Position numbers and translations under genes: made by a program. From Mucilaginibacter terrigena (GTDB lineage Bacteria; Bacteroidota; Bacteroidia; Sphingobacteriales; Sphingobacteriaceae), in assembly GCF_004168255.1 (NCBI RefSeq), contig NZ_SEWG01000005.1:62001-126000 (forward strand): a stretch of DNA of 64,000 bases. The letters run 5' to 3'. The notes beneath the pieces were generated by a model. It was not told the origin of the DNA, ran no database searches, and saw only the letters and a list, made by a program, of their open reading frames with translations. Positions 24,298 to 31,751 of this stretch are shown piece after piece; positions within the stretch are counted from its first letter, which is position 1; the number at the start of each line of letters is the position of its first letter.

Positions 24298-25977
24298 CTA
24301 TAATGATGGACCCGTAAATCCTAAGCCTTTCATTCCATTCTTAACTTCGGGGCAGCTCATAAATAAATTCCATAAAAGCCCGCTTCTGTAATTTTCTATC
24401 ATTACAATTATCGGCCCCTGGTCAATAGCCAGGTACGAGTCGGCAAACCATGGGTTGGTTAGGTTAAAAGCATCGTAAAAACCATATTGCCCCCACATTT
24501 TATCACCCAGCTTGTAATAAAAAAAGCGCAGCGCAGCCATCGATTCGGTTGGAGTATACGGCAGCGACGATATTGCCGCTGTAGGCGCTATAACACCCAC
24601 ATCATTTGTTGGCGAACTGGCAGTATAACCGCCCTCAATGTCGCTTGCGGTTAAGCCCCAGCAATCGGCTCCGTAATGGTAATAATTCTTAGGGTTTGCC
24701 AGGGCGTATTTATAATTGATCTGGCTGTGCGCTTTATTTTGGCCATCGTAATTGGCATATGCATCGGCCAGCCCGTTGGGGTTAATCCCAAGGAATGAAT
24801 AATGCGCGAAAAATAGCGGGCCGCCCTGCGCAGGGCCCAATGGCAGTTTAACGCCATAATAAGTATTCCCGTTCTTCATGCTGCCATTGCCCGCCCAGCC
24901 ATTGTCATAAACAGCCTTCGGCACGCCATGTGTTGTTGACGATACCGCCAGCACGTATGCTATCAGCCCTTCGTTCCAGCCGCTTATTTTCATGTTGATG
25001 GCCCAGCCATTACTTGGGCTCCAGTGCCAGTATAACACATTTTGATCGCCCTGCCTAAACCAATCCCACTCTACATTATTCCAAAGCGTGTTGATATCGG
25101 CACGAAGGGTTGTTTCATCGGCACCGGCCCCGTTAAAGTACTGGCGGGCAGTTAATAAGCCCTGCATCAGGTACGATGTTTCGATCAGGTCGGCACCGTT
25201 ATCCTGCGCGCTGAAAGGCTGCACCGCGCCTGTTGCTCCGTTTAGCCAATGCGGGAACGCGCCATGGAAAGTAGCGGCTTTTGTCTTTAAAAACCCAACT
25301 ATCTTTTGCATACGGGCAAGGCCCCCGGCGCGGGTTATAAAGCCGCGGTTTACACCAACCACCATGGCCATAATGCCAAAGCCCGAACCGCCTGTGGTAA
25401 CCACATCGCCCGATGAGTTGCGCTCGCGGGCGAGGCCGCTTACGGGGTGCCCAAAATCGTAAAAGTATTTAAGCGTTTGCTTTTGTACCAGGTCCAGCAG
25501 TTGATTGTCTGATATGGCAGTAAACTTATCTGTAGAATCGATACCGGTTGTAAGGTTAATGTTAAGGGCTGATTGTAAGCTGCCGCCTTTGGCCGATTTA
25601 AGGCCGGTGGTGGCATCCAATGTGTATTTGGTTATGGCAGCCAGCGCAGGCTTTATAATTACTGTGCTGTCGTTGTTTTCGTAAGTGGCTGTGTAGCTAA
25701 TTGCCGTGCCCGATTTATCTTTTAAATTGATTGCAGAGGCAACGGATGACTTGTTAAGCGGTGTTGAGAAAGTGATTTTGATAACCGGTTTTTTGTTTAC
25801 GTTGGTATAGGTAAACCCACTGTATATTCCGTTAACCTTTAACGCGTAAAAGCTAAATGATGCAGGGGTAACCGGTGGCGGCACCGGCGGTACCGGGTTT
25901 GGCCCACCCCCGCCTTTGCAGGCAAATAGCAATACCAGTAAACCACAACCTGCAAAAATCTTTAAATCTCTCATCAT
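24298..25977 (-). CDS. GH144-type surface lipoprotein with N-terminal Ig-like domain
   Basis: This 559-residue lipoprotein has lipobox LLFAC followed by a Gly/Pro-rich linker (KGGGGPNPVPPVPPP). A bacterial Ig-like domain lies at about 40-145 (VNKKPVIKITFSTPLNKSS). The GH144 domain runs from about 155 to the end and shares YFYDFGHPVSGLARER, GGSGFGIMAM, FPHWLNGATG, YWHWSPSNGWAINM and DQGPIIVMIENYRSGLLWNL with the downstream gene. The two are clear paralogues. The lipid anchor and Ig spacer suggest the cell surface, where it would cut beta-1,2-glucan for uptake. It lies between the LamG gene and the other GH144 gene. Confidence 0.87.
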   Translation of the reverse strand: MMRDLKIFAGCGLLVLLFACKGGGGPNPVPPVPPPVTPASFSFYALKVNGIYSGFTYTNVNKKPVIKITFSTPLNKSSVASAINLKDKSGTAISYTATYENNDSTVIIKPALAAITKYTLDATTGLKSAKGGSLQSALNINLTTGIDSTDKFTAISDNQLLDLVQKQTLKYFYDFGHPVSGLARERNSSGDVVTTGGSGFGIMAMVVGVNRGFITRAGGLARMQKIVGFLKTKAATFHGAFPHWLNGATGAVQPFSAQDNGADLIETSYLMQGLLTARQYFNGAGADETTLRADINTLWNNVEWDWFRQGDQNVLYWHWSPSNGWAINMKISGWNEGLIAYVLAVSSTTHGVPKAVYDNGWAGNGSMKNGNTYYGVKLPLGPAQGGPLFFAHYSFLGINPNGLADAYANYDGQNKAHSQINYKYALANPKNYYHYGADCWGLTASDIEGGYTASSPTNDVGVIAPTAAISSLPYTPTESMAALRFFYYKLGDKMWGQYGFYDAFNLTNPWFADSYLAIDQGPIIVMIENYRSGLLWNLFMSCPEVKNGMKGLGFTGPSL

Positions 25978-26068
25978 CTATACGTTTAAGTAAGCCATAG
26001 CCGCAAAATCTTCCAAAAAAAGAGGCTGCCCGGCTATTAACCGAACAACCTCATACTCAACCAAATGT

Positions 26069-26986
26069 TTATCTTCCCGATTTTTCGAGCAAGTAAAGCG
26101 ATTTTACTTCCTCTGCATTCAACGCTTTATTATATATCCTGAAATTATCTAATCCCCCGGAAAACCCTGTAGCCCAGCCTTGTGCCGATGCTGTGGTTGT
26201 TAAAGGAGGCATAGTTTGAAACTGCCAGCTACCTACAACCATTGCTGTGGCGTTAACAAACTTTAACGGGCCGTACGGCACATCGGCAGCTGCAGGGTCG
26301 TCGCCATGCAGTTTAGGGCCAACCTTGGTGGTGTTTCCGGCCGTACTAACTTCTATAGGTTCGCCGTTCGCGAAAATGTTAAACACCGAAGTAGTATCGT
26401 TGTAAACGGCTGTCATGTGTACCCATTTACCCCACGCGTTAGAAACCAGCGCGTTGGTAAACTGGCCTTTCCAGTTAACCGCATCGTTGTTAATGTGCAC
26501 TTTAAAGTTCATGGTATCTAAGCTGCGGTATCCATCAAGGTAAATGTCAATATTCCCCCAAAAGTCCTTATTGTTATTTAACGAGAATATGCCACGTGCC
26601 GGGTCGTCTTTTTTAGGCGCCTGGGCGTTTATCCAGAACGATACCGTAAAATTCTTCATCACAGGGATAGTAGCCCCGGTGCTTCCGTAAGTTACATAAC
26701 CGGTAGGGTCGCCTTCAAAGCCCTGGCCTTTTATACCTGCACCAAAACTTGTTTCGGTGGCAGTGCCTGCTAAATTGCCAACACTATCGGTAGTTGAGCC
26801 GTTAAATGGCAAATACATAACCAGGTTACCCGAGCCAACCTCATTAGCGCTATTGTATCCGCCAATTTTAGGGATCGGTTTTTCGGGACGGTAATCGTTA
26901 GCTTTTTCCTGGCAGCCTGTTAATGCCACACTTACCCCTATGCCGCAAAGCAGGGTCACAGTAAGCTTTCTCATTATATTTTTCAT
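26069..26986 (-). CDS. LamG/ConA-like lipoprotein (probable surface glycan-binding protein)
   Basis: This 305-residue protein begins MKNIMRKL and has a lipobox ending LTGC. A laminin-G/concanavalin-like jelly roll occupies about 55-300: LVMYLPFNGSTTDSVGN, FTVSFWINAQ, WGKWVHMTAVYNDTTS, and a C-terminal GGLDNFRIYNKALNAEEV, the typical LamG_3 ending. It sits right after SusD (17 bases), the usual slot for SusE/F-type glycan-binding proteins, so I infer it helps hold the glucan at the surface. The start at 26986 (next Met at 26974) is chosen for the signal peptide; the longer frame overlaps susD. Confidence 0.85.
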   Translation of the reverse strand: MKNIMRKLTVTLLCGIGVSVALTGCQEKANDYRPEKPIPKIGGYNSANEVGSGNLVMYLPFNGSTTDSVGNLAGTATETSFGAGIKGQGFEGDPTGYVTYGSTGATIPVMKNFTVSFWINAQAPKKDDPARGIFSLNNNKDFWGNIDIYLDGYRSLDTMNFKVHINNDAVNWKGQFTNALVSNAWGKWVHMTAVYNDTTSVFNIFANGEPIEVSTAGNTTKVGPKLHGDDPAAADVPYGPLKFVNATAMVVGSWQFQTMPPLTTTASAQGWATGFSGGLDNFRIYNKALNAEEVKSLYLLEKSGR

Positions 26987-27003
26987 TTTGCTGATATTAA
27001 TTA

Positions 27004-28476
27004 TTAATAATTGGGGTTTTGTGTAAGCACACCGGCAGATAGGTCGATCTCGTTTTGCGGTACCGGCCAAACTTCATTTTTATTAGGTTTCCAGCCCTTA
27101 GGGCCAAATATGGCTTGCGCGCGTCCCTGGCGAATAACATCGAAGTAACGGTCAAACTCCATAGCCAGCTCAACCTGGCGTTCATGCCAGATAGCTGTGC
27201 GCAGGGCGTCTTTATCTGTGGTAGTAACCTTAGGTAAAACGGCGTTGTTGCCATTTCTTGCACGCGCCCTAACCAGTTCAAGATCGGCTAATGCTTTTGT
27301 AGCATCACCTGTTTCGTTGGCAGCTTCGGCATTCATTAACAAAACCTCTGCATATCGTATAACCCTCACATTTTGGTCTTCGCCCTCGTTTTGCACAAAC
27401 GGAACGTTAAAAGGCACGTATGATTTTTGGTTATAGCGCGGGTTGTCGCCGGTTGCGGCAATAGCATCTCCTTCGGGTGTTGTTTCACCGCGGAAAATGA
27501 TGGTGGCATCCCTGCGGGGATCACCGGTTTCAAAGGCATCTGCCAGTGCCTGGGTAGGTACGTTAAAGCCCCATCCGCCGCCTGACTGGCCACGCACACC
27601 CTGAATTTGTGAGTACTGGCTTGTAGACGCATCTTTTATGCCCGGCAAGCTTTTAGCCTGGATCTCGAACACCGATTCGGAATTGTTTTCGTTAGCAATG
27701 CGGAACGACTGTTCAAAGTTAGGGAACAGCGTATAACCCATGCCCATAACCTGGTTGGTATAGGTTAAAACATCGCCCCATTTTTTCTGGTACATGGCAA
27801 CTTTGGCATGTAGCGCCAATGCAGCGCCTTTTGTAGCACGGCCAACATCTGCCGAACCATAATTTTGAGGTAAAACGGCAGCAGCATCAGTAAGGTCGGT
27901 TTCAATCGCAGCCCAAACTTCTGCTTTGGGTGTGCGCGGCAAGTTATACTCTGATGCATCTTTTGGTAAATGCAGCCTTAATACTACATCGCCAAACGCG
28001 CGTACTAACCTAAAATAATTGTAAGCGCGAACAAATTTTGCTTCGGCAAGGTAGCGGCTTTTTAAACCGGCATCCATATCTATCCCCGGTACATTATCAA
28101 GCACCTGGTTACAAAGCTGGATGCTTTGATATTGGCCGTTCCAAAAATCCTGCAGCTGCCCGTCGGTTGCCGATACGGTAAAATTGTCGTAAGCGTTCAT
28201 GTAAGTAGCATCGCCTTCACTGCTGCCTTTCTCGGTCTCATCGCTGCCCAGGCTTTCTACAGCCATGGGGGCAAATGCTGTTTGTTTCCATTCGCGCAGG
28301 TTAGCGTAAATAGAGTTAACCGCCTTGGTTGCATCTTCCTGTGTTTTAAAGAACTCAACGCTGGGCTGTTGTGCTTGTGGCGGAACGTCAAGGAAGCTTT
28401 TTTTGCAACCTTGCGATATCGTCAGCACTGCGCATATATTTAGTGCAAGTGCGTATTTTATGTTTTTATTAAACAT
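27004..28476 (-). CDS. susD: SusD/RagB-family nutrient-binding lipoprotein
   Basis: This 490-residue protein has a lipobox (ISQGC, then KKSFLDVPPQAQ) and the SusD layout: a TPR-like helical N-terminal half (FFKTQEDATKAVNSIYANL, AEAKFVRAYNYFRLVRAFGDV) and a C-terminal RagB half (VRVIRYAEVLLMNAEAANETGD, AIWHERQVELAMEFDRYFDVIRQGRA, then PVPQNEIDLS). SusD caps the SusC barrel and binds oligosaccharide. It is 17 bases after susC and followed by the LamG gene. The specific glycan is inferred from the GH144 neighbours, not from SusD itself. Confidence 0.95.
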   Translation of the reverse strand: MFNKNIKYALALNICAVLTISQGCKKSFLDVPPQAQQPSVEFFKTQEDATKAVNSIYANLREWKQTAFAPMAVESLGSDETEKGSSEGDATYMNAYDNFTVSATDGQLQDFWNGQYQSIQLCNQVLDNVPGIDMDAGLKSRYLAEAKFVRAYNYFRLVRAFGDVVLRLHLPKDASEYNLPRTPKAEVWAAIETDLTDAAAVLPQNYGSADVGRATKGAALALHAKVAMYQKKWGDVLTYTNQVMGMGYTLFPNFEQSFRIANENNSESVFEIQAKSLPGIKDASTSQYSQIQGVRGQSGGGWGFNVPTQALADAFETGDPRRDATIIFRGETTPEGDAIAATGDNPRYNQKSYVPFNVPFVQNEGEDQNVRVIRYAEVLLMNAEAANETGDATKALADLELVRARARNGNNAVLPKVTTTDKDALRTAIWHERQVELAMEFDRYFDVIRQGRAQAIFGPKGWKPNKNEVWPVPQNEIDLSAGVLTQNPNY

Positions 28477-28493
28477 GACTGAATATTTTTAAG

Positions 28494-31493
28494 TTAAAAA
28501 GTAACATTTACACCAAAATTGTAGGTTGCATACAACGGGTAAACACCGTTATCAATGCCTGCATTAGTAGCCGAGCCGCCAATTTCGGGGTTAAAGCCCC
28601 TGTATTTAAAGCTGTTAAAGGCATTTTGCGCGTTTGCATATACCCTAAGCCTTTTCATAAATAATTTTGATGCTAAAGCTGATGGCAAAGTATAACCTAA
28701 CTGAAGGTTACGCACCCTGAAATACGCACCGCTTTCTACATAAAAACTGCTTGGCTTATAGTTTTGGCCGCCGCCGATATTAGCAGATGGGTAGGTGTTA
28801 GAAGTACCTGCACCATGCCAGCGGTTGTCATAAAAATCTTTAGTGAAGTTTTCTGAACCATAACGCAAACCTAAGTTAGCGTTGTAAACATCCACACCGC
28901 CTACGCCCTGGAAATCAACACTAAGGTCAAACTCTTTATAATTGAAAGAGGTGTTTAAACCGTATAGATATTTAGGATTAGGGTTACCAATTACAGCGCG
29001 GTCCTTAGCATCTATCTTGTTATCGTTGTTCAGGTCCTTATATTTAAAATCGCCCGGTTTGGCATCCGGTTGTATCGACGAAGCGATCTCTGCAGTAGTT
29101 TGGAACACACCATCAACCACCAGGCCGTAAAACTCGCCTATTGGCTGGCCTACAATAGTGCGGGTGCTTAACTGCCCACCTGTAGCTGCGCCGCCACCTG
29201 CATATATAGGGTTGGCACCTGTAACAGTATTTAAAACTTTGTTATTGTTTATGCTGAAGTTACCATTAACCGAGTATGAGAAATCTTTCCCTACATTATC
29301 TCTCCAACCTAAGGCAAACTCAAAACCCTGGTTACGGAAGGTAGCCTGGTTGCCTATAATTGTGCCTCCATCGGTACCTAACGATCCTAATACAGGTATT
29401 GCAAATATTGCCTGTTGAGTTTCCTTTTTATAGTAATCGGCCTCGAATGTTAGTTTATTACTAAGGAACGCCATTTCCAGGCCAACATCTGTACCTACAC
29501 CGCGCTCCCAATAAGTAATTGGAGGAACGATCTGGGTGATGTTTGCACCTGTTGCAGGTTCGTTATTATAAACTGCCGTAAAGCCGGCTTTTTGATTTAC
29601 AAGCAGGGTAGATAAATTTGCCGGAACTGATGCATTACCTATTTTACCCCAGCTGCCCCTTATTTTCAAGTTATCAAAAATGTGCTGATCCTTCATAAAC
29701 TCCTCGTTGCTGATAACCCAGCCCGCGCCGATAGATGGGAAATAACCCCAGCGCTCGTTACCGATGAATTTAGATGACCCATCCGCACGGAATGATGCAT
29801 TTAACAGGTATTTATCGGCAAAAGAATAGTTAACCCTGCCAAAAAACGACTGATAAGTAGCCAGCGAGCCACCATCAGATACAGACCGTGGGTTAGCTGT
29901 ATCATTACTGCCCAGTGTAAGGTATTGGTCGCCATCGCTGGTGTTTGGCACATTCTGTGCCGAAGCCGATATTGAATAGGCCTTATAACGCTGTGCCGAC
30001 TGGCCGGCCAGCACGGTTAAGTGATGCTTGCCGAAGGTTTTATCAAAGGTAAGCGTGTTTTCCCAGATCCAGTTGCGCACTTCAGCGCGCGATACATCAA
30101 GGTCGCTTATTTTATTAAATTGTGTTGTAGTAGCCTGGTAAACCGGGTTATAGCTTAAAACTTCGCCCTGGCCAAATTCGCCGCCGAAGCTTGTTTTAAA
30201 GGTTAAAAACTTCACCAGTTTAAGCTCGGCAAATACATTACCGGTAACCCTGTAGTTGTTTGATTTCTGATTAAAAAAATCAAGCTGGGCTTTAGGGTTG
30301 TTTGGTATGTTACCAACCGGATAATCGTTAGGGTCGCCATAACTTCCGTCGGCATAAAATACCGGTACTACGGGCGCTGCGGTAAACGCTTTGTAAATTA
30401 CCCCGCCCGGTATATCTTTTGATTTGCTGGATTGTAATACCGCGTTATACCCTAACCTAAGAAAGTTTGTGGCTTGTACGTCCTGCTGTAAGTGCGCGGT
30501 GATACGGTCGTAATCGTTACCGGTTACAACACCCTGCTGCTTAAGGTAGCCGGCAGAAAACGAATAACTCGACTTCTCTGTGCTGCCACTAACGGTCAGG
30601 TCATGCTTCATGGTGAAGGCATCGCGCAACACAACATTAAGCCAATCGGTACCTGTGCCCAGGCTTGCCGGGTCAGCAAAGGTATTTTTTCCGTTAAGCT
30701 CGTTTATCAATGTAGCATATTCCGAGGCGTTAGCCAATTGCGGTTGGTTGGTAACTTTTTGCCAGCCCGCATATGCATTGTAGCTGATACTGGCATTGCC
30801 TTTACCTTTTTTAGTGGTTACAAGCACAACACCATTAGCCGCCCTAACCCCGTAAATAGATTCGCTCGAAGCATCTTTTAATATGCTGATGTTTTCAATA
30901 TCATTAGGGTTAAGGAAACTGATATCATCAAACCAAACCCCATCTACCACATACAGCGGGTTGGCATTACCATACACGGTACCTAAACCGCGGATACGGA
31001 TCTCCGGTGATGAACCTGGCGAACCATTGTTGGTTATCTGAACACCGGCAACCTTGCCTTGTAACGAACTGATAGCATTTGTTGAGGCCTGTTTTGAAAT
31101 ATCCTCGCCTTTTACCGAAGCTACCGACCCGGTAACATCAAGTTTACGCTGGGTACCATAACCCACAACTACCACGCCCTGTAATTCGTTAGTAGCACTC
31201 TGGAGCCTAACATCAATACTGGTTCGGCCACTTATTACAATATCCTGCGTTGTGTACCCTATATAGGATACCTGCAGTGTAGCATTTGATGCGGCGTTTA
31301 TGGTATAAGCGCCGTTAACATCTGTTTGGGTACCTGTTGTTGTACCTTTTACGCCAACGGTAACACCTATAAGGGCCTCACCAGTTTTCGCGTCGCTAAC
31401 CTTACCTTTTACGGTAACATTCTGCGCGAGAACCGCGGTTGTGAAAAAAGTAAACAATAAGAGTAACCCCGAGATTGTGTAAATTCTCTTCAT
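28494..31493 (-). CDS. susC: SusC/RagA-family TonB-dependent transporter
   Basis: This 999-residue outer-membrane protein has a signal peptide (to about VLAQ), then a CarboxypepD_reg-like domain (VKGKVSDAKTGEALIGVTV), a TonB plug (VVVGYGTQRKLDVTGSV, IRIRGLGTVYGNANPLYVVDG, IENISILKDASSESIYGVRAANGVVLVTTKKG at about 165-250) and a 22-strand beta barrel ending in the aromatic NVTF. It imports oligosaccharides with SusD. There is no FecR-type N-terminal signalling extension, which fits regulation by the upstream sensor-regulator rather than an anti-sigma factor. Confidence 0.96.
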   Translation of the reverse strand: MKRIYTISGLLLLFTFFTTAVLAQNVTVKGKVSDAKTGEALIGVTVGVKGTTTGTQTDVNGAYTINAASNATLQVSYIGYTTQDIVISGRTSIDVRLQSATNELQGVVVVGYGTQRKLDVTGSVASVKGEDISKQASTNAISSLQGKVAGVQITNNGSPGSSPEIRIRGLGTVYGNANPLYVVDGVWFDDISFLNPNDIENISILKDASSESIYGVRAANGVVLVTTKKGKGNASISYNAYAGWQKVTNQPQLANASEYATLINELNGKNTFADPASLGTGTDWLNVVLRDAFTMKHDLTVSGSTEKSSYSFSAGYLKQQGVVTGNDYDRITAHLQQDVQATNFLRLGYNAVLQSSKSKDIPGGVIYKAFTAAPVVPVFYADGSYGDPNDYPVGNIPNNPKAQLDFFNQKSNNYRVTGNVFAELKLVKFLTFKTSFGGEFGQGEVLSYNPVYQATTTQFNKISDLDVSRAEVRNWIWENTLTFDKTFGKHHLTVLAGQSAQRYKAYSISASAQNVPNTSDGDQYLTLGSNDTANPRSVSDGGSLATYQSFFGRVNYSFADKYLLNASFRADGSSKFIGNERWGYFPSIGAGWVISNEEFMKDQHIFDNLKIRGSWGKIGNASVPANLSTLLVNQKAGFTAVYNNEPATGANITQIVPPITYWERGVGTDVGLEMAFLSNKLTFEADYYKKETQQAIFAIPVLGSLGTDGGTIIGNQATFRNQGFEFALGWRDNVGKDFSYSVNGNFSINNNKVLNTVTGANPIYAGGGAATGGQLSTRTIVGQPIGEFYGLVVDGVFQTTAEIASSIQPDAKPGDFKYKDLNNDNKIDAKDRAVIGNPNPKYLYGLNTSFNYKEFDLSVDFQGVGGVDVYNANLGLRYGSENFTKDFYDNRWHGAGTSNTYPSANIGGGQNYKPSSFYVESGAYFRVRNLQLGYTLPSALASKLFMKRLRVYANAQNAFNSFKYRGFNPEIGGSATNAGIDNGVYPLYATYNFGVNVTF

Positions 31494-31670
31494 AGTGGTT
31501 AATTAATTTTTAAGTACTGGTTTAATTGGTTTTTGTAGGTTCGAAATTGTGCAGATATTACAATTTAAGCAAATAATGTAACTCTACATTAATACATCAA
31601 CCGCAAATTACTTTCACAAAAATTTTAAGAAGAATATTTAAACCATTGATAAACAGTTTTTTACAGCACA

Positions 31671-31686
31671 GTAGTGTACGCACTAC
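31671..31686. promoter_or_regulatory. palindromic site GTAGTG-tacg-CACTAC upstream of susC
   Basis: A perfect 6-base dyad with a 4-base centre lies about 180 bases before the susC ATG in the 258-base spacer behind the regulator gene. It is a candidate operator for that regulator. No exact TAnnTTTG box was seen in this spacer; the rest is AT-rich with no gene. Confidence 0.35.
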
Positions 31687-31751
31687 ATACTACAAATGCC
31701 TTGGGATACAATTTGTGGGTTTTTAGCCTGTTGTGTGGTAATGATGTAGTG

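Noticed and set aside
26069..27070. Long form of the LamG gene starting at 27070
   Set aside because: It would overlap the end of susD by 67 bases and add sequence before the signal peptide, so the start at 26986 is preferred.
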